This document shows, in pieces, positions 1 to 12,661 of a stretch of DNA of 64,000 nt. A program made the translations under genes and the position numbers. The stretch is from contig NW_027473316.1 of assembly GCF_050947335.1 (NCBI RefSeq), positions 1,240,001 through 1,304,000 on the forward strand. Reading direction: 5' to 3'. Within the stretch, counting starts at the first letter, position 1, and every line of letters starts with the position of its first letter. The stretch comes from Megachile rotundata. Its lineage: Eukaryota; Arthropoda; Insecta; Hymenoptera; Megachilidae. Below the pieces are notes generated by a model. The model was not told the origin of the DNA. It was given only the letters and a program-made list of their open reading frames with translations, and did no database searches.

Positions 1-487
1 ATTGCGATTGTATGATTGTGATTGTATGATTGTGATTGTATGATTGTGATTGTATGATTGTGATTGTATGATTGTGATCGTATGATTGTGGTTGTATAAT
101 TAAGGTTGTATGATTGTTTCTGTATGATTGTGATTGTATGTTTGCGGTTGTATGATTGTGATTGTATGATTGAGATTGTATGATTGTGATCGTATGATTG
201 TGAATCTTTGATTGCGATTGAATGATTGTGATTGTATGATTGTGATTGTATGATTGTGATTGTATGATTGTGATTCTTTCATTGCGATTGTATGATTGTG
301 ATTGTATGATTGTGATTGTATGATTGTGATTGTATGATTGTGATCGTATGATTGTGGTTGTGTAATTAAGGTTGTATGATTATTTCTGTATGATTGTGAT
401 TGTATGTTTGCGGTTGTATGATTGTGATTGTATGATTGAGATTGTATGATTGTGATCGTATGATTGTGAATCTTTGATTGCGATTGA
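1..487 (+). repeat. Array segment upstream of HOR-A copy 1
   Basis: This stretch matches 12175-12661. It holds two TTAAGG cassettes (about 79-148 and 340-410) and two GAATCTTTG units (about 208 and 470). The second cassette carries the rarer GTGTAATTAAGG form, shared with 12530 and about 41425. The left limit is the window edge. Confidence 0.85.
79..148 (+). repeat. TTAAGG cassette (example of a ~78-copy module)
   Basis: Five successive units carry, in order, CGTATGATTGTGGT, TGTATAATTAAGGT, TGTATGATTGTTTC (or ATTTC), a consensus unit, and a GCG unit. It usually lies three to six units after a TTCTTTCATTGCG unit. By eye I count about 78 copies, for example near 1284, 1858, 2747, 3288, 3945, 10547, 12268, 23535, 29092, 31094, 34383, 40681, 43735, 48650, 54050, 60067 and 63595. 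Forms with TTATGG, AAATAAGG or AAGTTTG are rarer and mark specific HORs. Confidence 0.85.
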
Positions 488-1632
488 ATGATTGTGATTG
501 TATGATTGTGATTGTATGATTGTGATTGTATGATTGTGATTGTATGATTGTGATTGTATGATTGTGATTGTATGATTGTGATTGTATGATAGTGATTGTA
601 TGATTGTTTCTGTATGATTGTGATTGTATGATTGCGATTGTATGATTATGATTGTATAATTGTGATTGTATGATTGTGATTGTGTGATTGTGATTGTGAG
701 ATTTGATTGTATAATCGTGATTGTATGATCGTGATTGTGAGATTGTGATTGTATGATTGTGATTGTATGATTGTGATTGTATGATTGCGATTGTATGATT
801 GTGATTGTATGATTGTGATTGTATGATTGTGGTTGTATGATCGTGATTGCCTGATTGTGATTGTATGATTGTGATTGTATGATTGTGATTGTATGATTGT
901 GATTGTATGACTGTGATTGTATGATTGTGATTGTATGATTGTGATTGTATGATTGTGATTGTATGATTGTGATTGTATGATTGTGATCGTATGATTGTGG
1001 TTGTATAATTATGGTTGTCTGATTGTTTCTGTATGATTGTGATTGTATGATTGCGATTGTATGATTGTGATTGTATGATTGTGATTGTATGATTGTGATT
1101 GCATGATTGTGATTGTATGATTGTGATTGTATGATTGTGATTGTATGATTGTGGTTGTATGATTGTGATTGTATGATTGTGATTCTTTCATTGCGATTGT
1201 ATGATTGTGATTGTATGATTGTGATTGTATGATTGTGATTGTATGATTGTGATTGTATGATTGTGATCGTATGATTGTGGTTGTATAATTAAGGTTGTAT
1301 GATTGTTTCTGTATGATTGTGATTGTATGATTGCGATTGTATGATCGTGATTGTGAGATTGTGATTGTGAGATTGTGATTGTATGATTGTGATTGAATGA
1401 TTGTGATTGTGTGATAGTAATTGTATGATTGTGATTGTATGATTGTGATTGTATGATTGTGATTGTATGATAGTAATTGTATGATTGTGATTGTATGATC
1501 GTGATTGTGAGATTGTGATTGTATGATTGCGATTGTATGATTGTGATTGTATGATTGTGATTGTATGACTGTGATTGTAAGATTGTGATTGTGTGATTGC
1601 GATTGTATGATTGTGACTGTATAATTGTGATT

Positions 1633-1700
1633 GTATGATTGTGATTCTATGATTGTGATTGTTTGATTCTGATTGTATGATTGTTATTGTATGATCCTGA
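1633..1700 (+). repeat. CTATG/TTTGATTCTG/TTATTG cassette (example of a 23-copy module)
   Basis: Consecutive units carry GATTCTATG, GATTGTTTGATTCTG, GATTGTTATTG and GATCCTG. Copies by eye lie near 1646, 3746, 8307, 13820, 15920, 18900, 21000, 25955, 31455, 36735, 41240, 43511, 44280, 44641, 45245, 46933, 48441, 49040, 50887, 52395, 55165, 59825 and 63350. It sits upstream of a TTCTTTCATTGCG unit and a TTAAGG cassette, so together they form a recognisable start of a higher-order period. Confidence 0.82.
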
Positions 1701-3587
1701 TTGTATGATTGTGATTGTATGATTGTGATTGTATGATTGTGATTTTATGATTGTGATTCTTTCATTGCGATTGTATGATTGTGATTGTATGATTGTGATT
1801 GTATGATTGTGATTGTATGATTGTGATTGTATGATTGTGATCGTATGATTGTGGTTGTATAATTAAGGTTGTATGATTATTTCTGTATGATTGTGATTGT
1901 ATGATTGCGGTTGTATGATTGTGATTGTATGATTGAGATTGTATGATTGTGATCGTATGATTGTGAATCTTTGATTGCGATTGTATGATTGTGATTGTAT
2001 GATTGTGATTGTATGATTGTGATTGTATGATTGTGATTGTATGATTGTGATTGTATGATTGTGATTGTATGATTGTGATTGTATGATAGTGATTGTATGA
2101 TTGTTTCTGTATGATTGTGATTGTATGATTGCGATTGTATGATTGCGATTGTATGATTATGATTGAATGATTGTGATTGTATGACTGTGATTGTGTGATC
2201 GTGATTGTGAGATTGTGATTGTATGATTTTGATTGTATGATGGTGATTGTATGATCGTGATTGTGAGATTGTGATTGTATGATTGTGATTGTATGATTGT
2301 GATTGTATGATTGTGATTGTATGATTGTGATTGTATGATTGTGATTGTATGATTGTGATTGTATGATTGCGATTGTATGATTGTGATTGTATGATTGTGA
2401 TTGTATGATAGTGATTGTATGATAGTGATTGTATGATTGTGATTGTATGATTGTGATTGTATGATTGCGATTGTATGATTATGATTGAATGATTGTGATT
2501 GTATGACTGTGATTGTGTGATTGTGATTGTGAGATTGTGATCGTATGATTGTGATTCCTTGATTGCGATTGTATGATTGTGATTGTATGATTGTGATTGT
2601 ATGATTGCGATTGTATGATTATGGTTGTATGATTGTGATTGTATGATTGTGATTCTTTCATTGCGATTGTATGATTGTGATTGTATGATTGTGATTGTAT
2701 GATTGTGATTGTATGATTGTGATCGTATGATTGTGGTTGTATAATTAAGGTTGTATGATTGTTTCTGTATGATTGTGATTGTATGATTGCGATTGTATGA
2801 TTGTGATTGTATGATTGTGATTGTATGATTGTGGTTGTATGATCGTGATTGCCTGATTGTGATTGTATGATTGTGATTGTATGATTGTGATTGTATGATT
2901 GTGATTGTATGACTGTGATTGTATGATTGTGGTTGTATGATTGTGATTGTATGATTGTGATTGTATGATTGTGATCGTATGATTGTGGTTGTATAATTAT
3001 GGTTGTCTGATTGTTTCTGTATGATTGTGATTGTATGATTGCGATTGTATGATTGTGATTGTATGATTGTGATTGTATGATTGTGATTGTATGATTGTGA
3101 TTGTATGATTGTGATTGCATGATTGTGATTGTATGATTGTGATTGTATGATTGTGATTGTATGATTGTGGTTGTATGATTGTGATTGTATGATTGTGATT
3201 CTTTCATTGCGATTGTATGATTGTGATTGTATGATTGTGATTGTATGATTGTGATTGTATGATTGTGATCGTATGATTGTGGTTGTATAATTAAGGTTGT
3301 GTGATTGTTTCTGTATGATTGTGATTGTATGATTGCGATTGTATGATCGTGATTGTGAGATTGTGATTGTGAGATTGTGATTGTATGATTGTGATTGAAT
3401 GATTGTGATTGTGTGATAGTAATTGTATGATTGTGATTGTATGATTGTGATTGTATGATTGTGATTGTATGATAGTAATTGTATGATTGTGATTGTATGA
3501 TCGTGATTGTATGATTGTGACTGTATAATTGTGATTGTATGATTGTGTTTGTATGATTGTGATTGTATGATTGTGATTGTATGATTG

Positions 3588-3645
3588 TGATCGTATGATT
3601 GTGATCGTATAATTGTGATCGTATGATTGTGATCGTATGATTGTG
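3588..3645 (+). repeat. GATCG quartet module with GTATAATTG centre
   Basis: Four neighbouring units carry GATCG, and one of them has GTATAATTG. About 20 copies are seen, for example near 5511 (shortened), 7640, 8160, 15785, 20865, 25815, 31320, 36600, 41100, 50750, 55035, 56365, 57225, 59700, 61130, 61970 and 62495. It is the densest CpG cluster in the array. Confidence 0.8.
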
Positions 3646-5567
3646 ATTGTATGATTGTGATTGTATGATTGTAATTGTATGATTGTGATTGTATGATTGT
3701 GATTGTATGATTGTGACTGTTTGATTGTGATTGTATGATTGTGATTCTATGATTGTGATTGTTTGATTCTGATTGTATGATTGTTATTGTATGATCCTGA
3801 TTGTATGATTGTGATTGTATGATTGTGATTGTATGATTGTGATTTTATGATTGTGATTCTTTCATTGCGATTGTATGATTGTGATTGTATGATTGTGATT
3901 GTATGATTGTGATTGTATGATTGTGATCGTATGATTGTGGTTGTATAATTAAGGTTGTATGATTATTTCTGTATGATTGTGATTGTATGATTGCGGTTGT
4001 ATGATTGTGATTGTGTGATTGTGATTGTATGACAGTGATTGTATGATTGTTTCTGTATGATTGTGATTGTATGATTGCGATTGTATGATTGCGATTGTAT
4101 GATTATGATTGAATGATTGTGATTGTATGACTGTGATTGTGTGATCGTAATTGTGAGATTGTGATTGTATGATTTTGATTGTATGATGGTGATTGTATGA
4201 TCGTGATTGTGAGATTGTGATTGTATGATTGTGATTGTATGATTGTGATTGTATGATTGTGATTGTATGATTGTGATTGTATGATTGTGATTGTATGATT
4301 GCGATTGTATGATTGTGATTGTATGATTGTGATTGTATGATAGTGATTGTATGATAGTGATTGTATGATTGTGATTGTATGATTGTGATTGTATGATTGC
4401 GATTGTATGATTATGATTGAATGATTGTGATTGTATGACTGTGATTGTGTGATTGTGATTGTGAGATTGTGATTGTATGATTGTGATTCTTTCATTGCGA
4501 TTGTATGATTGTGATTGTGTGATTGTGATTGTATGATTGTGATTGTATGATTGTGATTGTATGATTGTGATCGTATGATTGTGGTTGTATAATTAAGGTT
4601 GTATGATTGTTTCTGTATGATTGTGATTGTATGATTGCGATTGTATGATTGTGATTGTATGATTGTGATTGTATGATTGTGGTTGTATGATCGTGATTGC
4701 CTGATTGTGATTGTATGATTGTGATTGTATGATTGTGATTGTATGATTGTGATTGTATGACTGTGATTTTATGATTGTGATTGTATGATTGTGATTGTAT
4801 GATTGTGATCGTATGATTGTGGTTGTATAAATAAGGTTGTATGATTGTTTCTGTATGATTGTGATTGTATGATTGCGATTGTATGATTGTGATTGTATGA
4901 TTGTGATTGTATGATTGTGGTTGTATGAACGTGATTGCCCGATTGTGATTGTATGATTGTGATTGTATGATAGTGATTGTATGATTGTTTCTGTATGATT
5001 GTGATTGTATGATTGCGATTGTATGATTATGATTGTATAATTGTGATTGTATGATTGTGATTGTGTGATTGTGATTGTGAGATTTGATTGTATGATCGTG
5101 ATTGCATGATCGTGATTGTGAGATTGTGATTGTATGATTGTGATTGAATGATTGTGATTGTATGATTGCGATTGTATGATTGTGATTGTATGATTGTGAT
5201 TGTATGATAGTGATTGTATGATAGTGATTGTATGATAGTGATTGTATGATTGTGATTGTATGATTGTGATTGTATGATTGTGGTTGTATGATTGTGATTG
5301 TATGATTGTGATTGTATGATAGTGATTGTATGATTGTGATTGTATGATTGTGATTGTATGATTGTGGTTGTATGATTGTGATTGTATGATTGTGATTGTA
5401 TGATTGTGATTGTATGACTGTGATTGTAAGATTGTGATTGTGTGATTGCGATTGTATGATTGTGACTGTATAATTGTGATTGTATGATTGTGTTTGTATG
5501 ATTGTGATCGTATAATTGTGATCGTATGATTGTGATCGTATGATTGTGATTGTATGATTGTGATTGT

Positions 5568-6067
5568 ATGATTGTGATTGTATGATTGTGATTGTATGAT
5601 TGTGATTGTATGATTGTGATTGTATGATTGTGATTGTATGATTGTGATTGTATGATTGTGATTGTATGATAGTGATTGTATGATTGTTTCTGTATGATTG
5701 TGATTGTATGATTGCGATTGTATGATTATGATTGTATAATTGTGATTGTATGATTGTGATTGTGTGATTGTGATTGTGAGATTTGATTGTATAATCGTGA
5801 TTGTATGATCGTGATTGTGAGATTGTGATTGTATGATTGTGATTGTATGATTGTGATTGTATGATTGCGATTGTATGATTGTGATTGTATGATTGTGATT
5901 GTATGATTGTGGTTGTATGATCGTGATTGCCTGATTGTGATTGTATGATTGTGATTGTATGATTGTGATTGTATGATTGTGATTGTATGACTGTGATTGT
6001 ATGATTGTGATTGTATGATTGTGATTGTATGATTGTGATTGTATGATTGTGATTGTATGATTGTGAT
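5568..6067 (+). repeat. HOR-A copy 2, truncated after about 500 bp
   Basis: The pattern of 488 onward restarts here at an offset of 5,080; for example the 13-bp unit near 701 recurs near 5781. It stops at about 6067. There the homologous sequence (988 onward, and 18242 onward) continues into a GATCG/TTATGG cassette, while this copy runs into plain units and then a second copy of the 13-bp unit block near 6271. It is a remnant of a second tandem HOR-A copy. Confidence 0.8.
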
Positions 6068-8030
6068 TGTATGATTGTGATTGTATGATTGTGATTGTAT
6101 GATTGTGATTGTATGATTGTGATTGTATGATTGTGATTGTATGATTGTGATTGTATGATAGTGATTGTATGATTGTTTCTGTATGATTGTGATTGTATGA
6201 TTGCGATTGTATGATTATGATTGTATAATTGTGATTGTATGATTGTGATTGTGTGATTGTGATTGTGAGATTTGATTGTATAATCGTGATTGTATGATCG
6301 TGATTGTGAGATTGTGATTGTATGATTGTGATTGTATGATTGTGATTGTATGATTGCGATTGTATGATTGTGATTGTATGATAGTGAATGTATGATAGTG
6401 ATTGTATGATTGTGATTGTATGATTGTGATTGTATGATTGCGATTGTATGATTATGATTGAATGATTGTGATTGTATGACTATGATTGTGTGATTGTGAT
6501 TGTGAGATTGTGATTGTATGATTTTGATTGTATGATGGTGATTGTGAGATTGTGATTGTATGATTGCGATTGTATGATTGTGATTGTATGATTGTGATTG
6601 TATGACTGTGATTGTATGATAGTGATTGTATGATTGTGATTGTATGATTGTGATTGTATGATTGTGGTTGTATGATTGTGATTGTATGATTGTGATTGTA
6701 TGATAGTGATTGTATGATTGTGATTGTATGATTGTGATTGTATGATTGTGGTTGTATGATTGTGATTGTATGATTGTGATTGTATGATTGTGATTGTATG
6801 ACTGTGATTGTAAGATTGTGATTGTGTGATTGCGATTGTATGATTGTGACTGTATAATTGTGGTTGTATGATTGTGTTTGTATGATTGTGATTGTATGAT
6901 TGTGATTGTATGATTGTGATCGTATGATTGTGATCGTATGATTGTGATTGTATGATTGTGATTGTATGATAGTGAATGTATGATAGTGATTGTATGATTG
7001 TGATTGTATGATTGTGATTGTATGATTGCGATTGTATGATTATGATTGAATGATTGTGATTGTATGACTATGATTGTAAGATTGTGATTGTGTGATTGCG
7101 ATTGTATGATTGTGACTGTATAATTGTGGTTGTATGATTGTGATTGTGTGATTGTGATTGTGAGATTTGATTGTATGATCGTGATTGCATGATCGTGATT
7201 GCATGATCGTGATTGTGAGATTGTGATTGTATGATTGTGATTGAATGATTGTGATTGTATGATTGCGATTGTATGATTGTGATTGTATGATTGTGATTGT
7301 ATGATAGTGATTGTATGATAGTGATTGTATGATAGTGATTGTATGATTGTGATTGTATGATTGTGATTGTATGATTGTGGTTGTATGATTGTGATTGTAT
7401 GATTGTGATTGTATGATAGTGATTGTATGATTGTGATTGTATGATTGTGATTGTATGATTGTGGTTGTATGATTGTGATTGTATGATTGTGATTGTATGA
7501 TTGTGATTGTATGACTGTGATTGTAAGATTGTGATTGTGTGATTGCGATTGTATGATTGTGACTGTATAATTGTGGTTGTATGATTGTGTTTGTATGATT
7601 GTGATTGTATGATTGTGATTGTATGATTGTGATCGTATGATTGTGATCGTATAATTGTGATCGTATGATTGTGATCGTATGATTGTGATTGTATGATTGT
7701 GATTGTATGATTGTGATTGTATGATTGTGATTGTATGATTGTGATTGTTTGATTGTGATTGTATGATTGTGATTGTATGATTGTGATTGTATGATTGTGA
7801 TTGTATGATAGTGAATGTATGATAGTGATTGTATGATTGTGATTGTATGATTGTGATTGTATGATTGCGATTGTATGATTATGATTGAATGATTGTGATT
7901 GTATGACTATGATTGTGTGATTGTGATTGTGAGATTGTGATTGTATGATTTTGATTGTATGATGGTGATTGTGAGATTGTGATTGTATGATTGCGATTGT
8001 ATGATTGTGATTGTATGATTGTGATTGTAT
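6068..8030 (+). repeat. Mosaic array block with locally re-duplicated modules
   Basis: The block is made of partial copies of HOR-A right-end material. The GTGAATGTATGATAG module occurs near 6384, 6972 and 7811; the first and third are 1,427 bp apart, which is 102 x 14 minus one 13-bp unit. The GACTGTATAATTG/GTTTG module occurs near 6850 and 7560. Material at about 7130-8000 resembles 22300-23200. No TTAAGG cassette is present for about 3.6 kb (about 4830-8480), the longest gap in the left part of the array. Confidence 0.75.
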
Positions 8031-11000
8031 GACTGTGATTGTAAGATTGTGATTGTGTGATTGCGATTGTATGATTGTGACTGTATAATTGTGATTGTAT
8101 GATTGTGTTTGTATGATTGTGATTGTATGATTGTGATTGTATGATTGTGATCGTATGATTGTGATCGTATAATTGTGATCGTATGATTGTGATCGTATGA
8201 TTGTGATTGTATGATTGTGATTGTATGATTGTAATTGTATGATTGTGATTGTATGATTGTGATTGTATGATTGTGACTGTTTGATTGTGATTGTATGATT
8301 GTGATTCTATGATTGTGATTGTTTGATTCTGATTGTATGATTGTTATTGTATGATCCTGATTGTATGATTGTGATTGTATGATTGCGATTGTATGATTGT
8401 GATTCTTTCATTGCGATTGTATGATTGTGATTGTATGATTGTGATTGTATGATTGTGATTGTATGATTGTGATCGTATGATTGTGGTTGTATAATTATGG
8501 TTGTATGATTATTTCTGTATGATTGTGATTGTATGATTGCGGTTGTATGATTGTGATTGTATGATTGAGATTGTATGATTGTGATCGTATGATTGTGAAT
8601 CTTTGATTGCGATTGTATGATTGTGATTGTATGATTGTGATTGTATGATTGTGATTGTATGATTGTGATTGTATGATTGTGATTGTATGATTGTGATTGT
8701 ATGATTGTGATTGTATGATTGTGATTGTATGATTGTGATTGTATGATTGTGATTGTATGATTGTGATTGTATGATTGTGATTGTATGATTGTGATTGTAT
8801 GATTGTGATTGTATGATTGTGATTGTATGATAGTGATTGTATGATTGTTTCTGTATGATTGTGATTGTATGATTGCGATTGTATGATTACGATTGTATAA
8901 TTGTGATTGTATGATTGTGATTGTGTGATTGTGATTGCGAGATTTGATTGTATGATCGTGATTGTATGATCGTGATTGTGAGATTGTGATTGTATGATTG
9001 TGATTGAATGATTGTGATTGTATGATAGTAATTGTATGATTGTGAATGTATGATTGCGATTGTATGATTGTGATTGTATGATTGTGATTGTATGACTGTG
9101 ATCGTATGATTGTGATTCTTTGATTGCGATTGTATGATTGTGAATGTATGATTGTGATTGTATGATTGTGATTGTATGATTGTGATTGTATGATTGTGAT
9201 TGTATGATTGTGATTGCATTATTGTAATTGTATGATAGTGATTGTATGATTGTTTCTGTATGATTGTGATTGTATGATAGTAATTGTATGATTGTGATTG
9301 TATGATTGCGATTGTATGATTGTGATTGTATGATTGTGATTGTATGACTGTGATCGTATGATTGTGATTCTTTGATTGCGATTGTATGATTGTGATTGTA
9401 TGATTGTGATTGTATGATTGTGACTGCATGATTGTAATTGTATGATTGTGATTGTATGACTGTGATTGTATGATTGTGATTGTATGATTGTGATTGTATG
9501 ATTGTGATTGTATGATAGTGATTGTATGATTGTTTCTGTATGATTGTGATTGTATGATTGCGATTGTATGATTATGATTGTATGATTGGGATTGTATGAT
9601 TGTGATTGTGTGATTGTGATTGTGAGATTGTGATTGTATGACCGTGATTGTATGATCGTGATTGTGAGATTGTGGTTGTATGATTGTGATTGTATGATTG
9701 TGATCGTATGATAGTAATTGTATGATTGTGATAGTATGATTGCGATTGTATGATTGTGATTGTATGATTGTGATTGTATGATTGTGATCGTATGATTGTG
9801 ATTCTTTCATTGCGATTGTATGATTGTGATTGTATGATTGTGATTGTATGATTGTGATTGTATGATTGTGATTGTATGATTATGATTGTATGACTGTGAT
9901 TGCATGATAGTGATTGTATGATTGTGATTGTATGATTGTGATTGTATGATTGTGATTGTATGATTGCGATTGTGTGATTGTGATTGTATGATTGTGATTG
10001 TATGATAGTGATTGTATGATAGTGATTGTATGATTGTGATTGTATGATTGCGATTGTATGATTATGATTGAATGATTGTGATTGTATGACTGTGATTGTG
10101 TGATCGTGATTGTGAGATTGTGATTGTATGATTTTGATTGTATGATGGTGATTGTATGATCGTGATTGTGAGATTGTGATTGTATGATTGTGATTGTATG
10201 ATTGTGATTGTATGATTGTGATTGTATGATTGTGATTGTATGATTGTGATTGTATGATTGTGATTGTATGATTGCGATTGTATGATTGTGATTGTATGAT
10301 TGTGATTGTATGATAGTGATTGTATGATAGTGATTGTATGATTGTGATTGTATGATTGTGATTGTATGATTGCGATTGTATGATTATGATTGAATGATTG
10401 TGATTGTATGACTGTGATTGTGTGATTGTGATTGTGAGATTGTGATTGTATGATTGTGATTCTTTCATTGCGATTGTATGATTGTGATTGTATGATTGTG
10501 ATTGTATGATTGTGATTGTATGATTGTGATCGTATGATTGTGGTTGTATAATTAAGGTTGAATGATTGTTTCTGTATGATTGTGATTGTATGATTGCGAT
10601 TGTATGATTGTGATTGTATGATTGTGATTGTATGATTGTGATTGTATGATTGTGGTTGTATGATCGTGATTGCCTGATTGTGATTGTATGATTGTGATTG
10701 TATGATTGTGATTGTATGATTGTGATTGTATGACTGTGATTGTATGATTGTGATTGTATGATTGTGATTGTATGATTGTGATTGTATGACTGTGATTGTA
10801 TGATTGTGATTGTATGATTGTGATTGTATGATTGTGATTGTGTGATAGTGATTGTATGATTGTTTCTGTATGATTGTGATTGTATGATTGGGATTGTATG
10901 ATTATGATTGTATGATTGTGATTGTATGATTGTGATTGTGTGATTGTGATTGTGAGATTGTGATTGTATGATCGTGATTGTATGATCGTGATTGTGAGAT

Positions 11001-12174
11001 TGTGGTTGTATGATTGTGATTGTATGATTGTGATTGTATGATTTTGATTGTATGATTGTGATCGTATGATTGTGATTCTTTCATTGCGATTGTATGATTG
11101 TGATTGTATGATTGTGATTGTATGATTGTGATTGTATGATTGTGATTGTATGATTGTGATCGTATGATTGTGATTCTTTCATTGCGATTGTATGATTGTG
11201 ATTGTATGATTGTGATTGTATGATTGTGATTGTATGATTGTGATTGTATGATTGTGATTGTATGATTGTGATTGTATGATTGTGATTGTATGATTGTGAT
11301 TGTATGATTGTGATTGTATGATTGTGATTGTATGATTGTGATTGTATGATTGTGATTGTATGATTGTGATTGTATGATTGTGATTGTATGATTATGATTG
11401 TATGATTGTGATTGCATGATAGTGATTGTATGATTGTGATTGTATGATTGTGATTGTATGATTGTGATTGTATGAATGTGATTGTATGATTGCGATTGTG
11501 TGATTGTGATTGTATGATTGTGATTGTATGATAGTGATTGTATGATAGTGATTGTATGATTGTGATTGCATGATTGCGATTGTATGATTATGATTGAATG
11601 ATTGTGATTGTATGACTGTGATTGTGTGATCGTGATTGTGAGATTGTGATTGTATGATTTTGATTGTATGATGGTGATTGTATGATCGTGATTGTGAGAT
11701 TGTGATTGTATGATTCTGATTGTATGATTGTGATTGTATGATTGTGATTGTATGATTGCGATTGTATGATTGTGATTGTATGATTGTGATTGTATGATAG
11801 TGATTGTATGATAGTGATTGTATGATTGTGATTGTATGATTGTGATTGTATGATTGCGATTGTATGATTATGATTGAATGATTGTGATTGTATGACTGTG
11901 ATTGTGTGATTGTGATTGTGAGATTGTGATTGTATGATTTTGATTGTATGATGGTGATTGTATGATCGTGATTGTGAGATTGTGATTGTGAGATTGTGAT
12001 TGTATGATTGTGATTCAATGATTGTGATTGTATGATAGTAATTGTATGATTGTGATTGTATGATTGCGATTGTATGATCGTGATTGCCTGATTGTGATTG
12101 TGTGATTGTGATTGTATGATTGCGATTGTATGATTGTGATCGTATGATTGTGATTCTTTGATTGCGATTGTATG
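8031..12174 (+). repeat. HOR-B related block, partial (B0)
   Basis: The variant order matches 25.8-29.7 kb. The TTATTG unit near 8341 pairs with 25990 at offset 17,649, and the rare GCATTATTG unit near 9217 pairs with 26880 at offset 17,663, one unit more. TTAAGGTTGAATG near 10550 pairs with about 29100. The end, with GATTCAATG near 12015, pairs with 23200, 25180, 30660 and 40445. It contains a run of about 15.5 consensus units at 8614-8830. Confidence 0.78.
8614..8830 (+). repeat. Pure consensus run, about 15.5 units
   Basis: This run has no variant unit. It is bounded by a GCGAT variant on the left and a GATAGTG unit on the right. A run of the same 217-bp length sits at 26277-26493, in the matching place of HOR-B copy B1. 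Confidence 0.85.
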
Positions 12175-12661
12175 ATTGCGATTGTATGATTGTGATTGTA
12201 TGATTGTGATTGTATGATTGTGATTGTATGATTGTGATTGTATGATTGTGATCGTATGATTGTGGTTGTATAATTAAGGTTGTATGATTGTTTCTGTATG
12301 ATTGTGATTGTATGTTTGCGGTTGTATGATTGTGATTGTATGATTGAGATTGTATGATTGTGATCGTATGATTGTGAATCTTTGATTGCGATTGAATGAT
12401 TGTGATTGTATGATTGTGATTGTATGATTGTGATTGTATGATTGTGATTCTTTCATTGCGATTGTATGATTGTGATTGTATGATTGTGATTGTATGATTG
12501 TGATTGTATGATTGTGATCGTATGATTGTGGTTGTGTAATTAAGGTTGTATGATTATTTCTGTATGATTGTGATTGTATGTTTGCGGTTGTATGATTGTG
12601 ATTGTATGATTGAGATTGTATGATTGTGATCGTATGATTGTGAATCTTTGATTGCGATTGA
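12175..12661 (+). repeat. Second copy of window segment 1-487
   Basis: At an offset of 12,174 bp this equals the start of the window. The true left border of this homology cannot be placed, because its partner begins at the window edge. It is the first part of the 6,067-bp block that recurs at 12175-18241. Confidence 0.85.

Larger units (their letters stand above)
1264..4500 (+). repeat. Internal ~2-kb duplication within HOR-A
   Basis: HOR-A is built from two diverged halves. The segment near 1264-1500 recurs 2,002 bp later (143 units), the GATTTTATG unit at 1741 recurs at 3841 (150 units), and the TTATGATTGAATG unit near 2155 recurs near 4101 (139 units). The changing offset shows unit gains and losses after the duplication. 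The same internal structure is inherited by the HOR-A copies at 12.7-17.7 and 17.7-22.8 kb. Confidence 0.75.
488..5567 (+). repeat. HOR-A copy 1 (5,080-bp higher-order repeat)
   Basis: The variant pattern starting at 488 restarts at 5568 and is repeated at 12662 and 17742. The length, 5,080, equals 363 x 14 minus 2, and the block contains exactly two 13-bp units (near 701 and 5081). Inside are about nine TTAAGG cassettes, including two TTATGG forms (near 1004 and 2993) and one AAATAAGG form (near 4826), two CTATG/TTATTG cassettes (near 1646 and 3746), and a single GATTCCTTG unit near 2549. No coding or RNA gene is seen. Confidence 0.88.

Noticed and set aside
79..148. TTAAGG cassette as a promoter or transposon target (TATAATTAAGG looks TATA-like)
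   Set aside because: It is made of adjoining variant 14-mers in perfect register and recurs about 78 times as part of the array; no transcription unit or inserted element follows.
5511..5560. GATCG clusters as Dam-type GATC regulatory or origin sites
   Set aside because: They occur as about 20 copies of one variant module inside a eukaryote-like satellite, with no bacterial genes or origin features around them.
6068..8030. Possible embedded unique region, because TTAAGG cassettes are absent
   Set aside because: All units still follow the 14-bp consensus in register; only the cassette composition differs.
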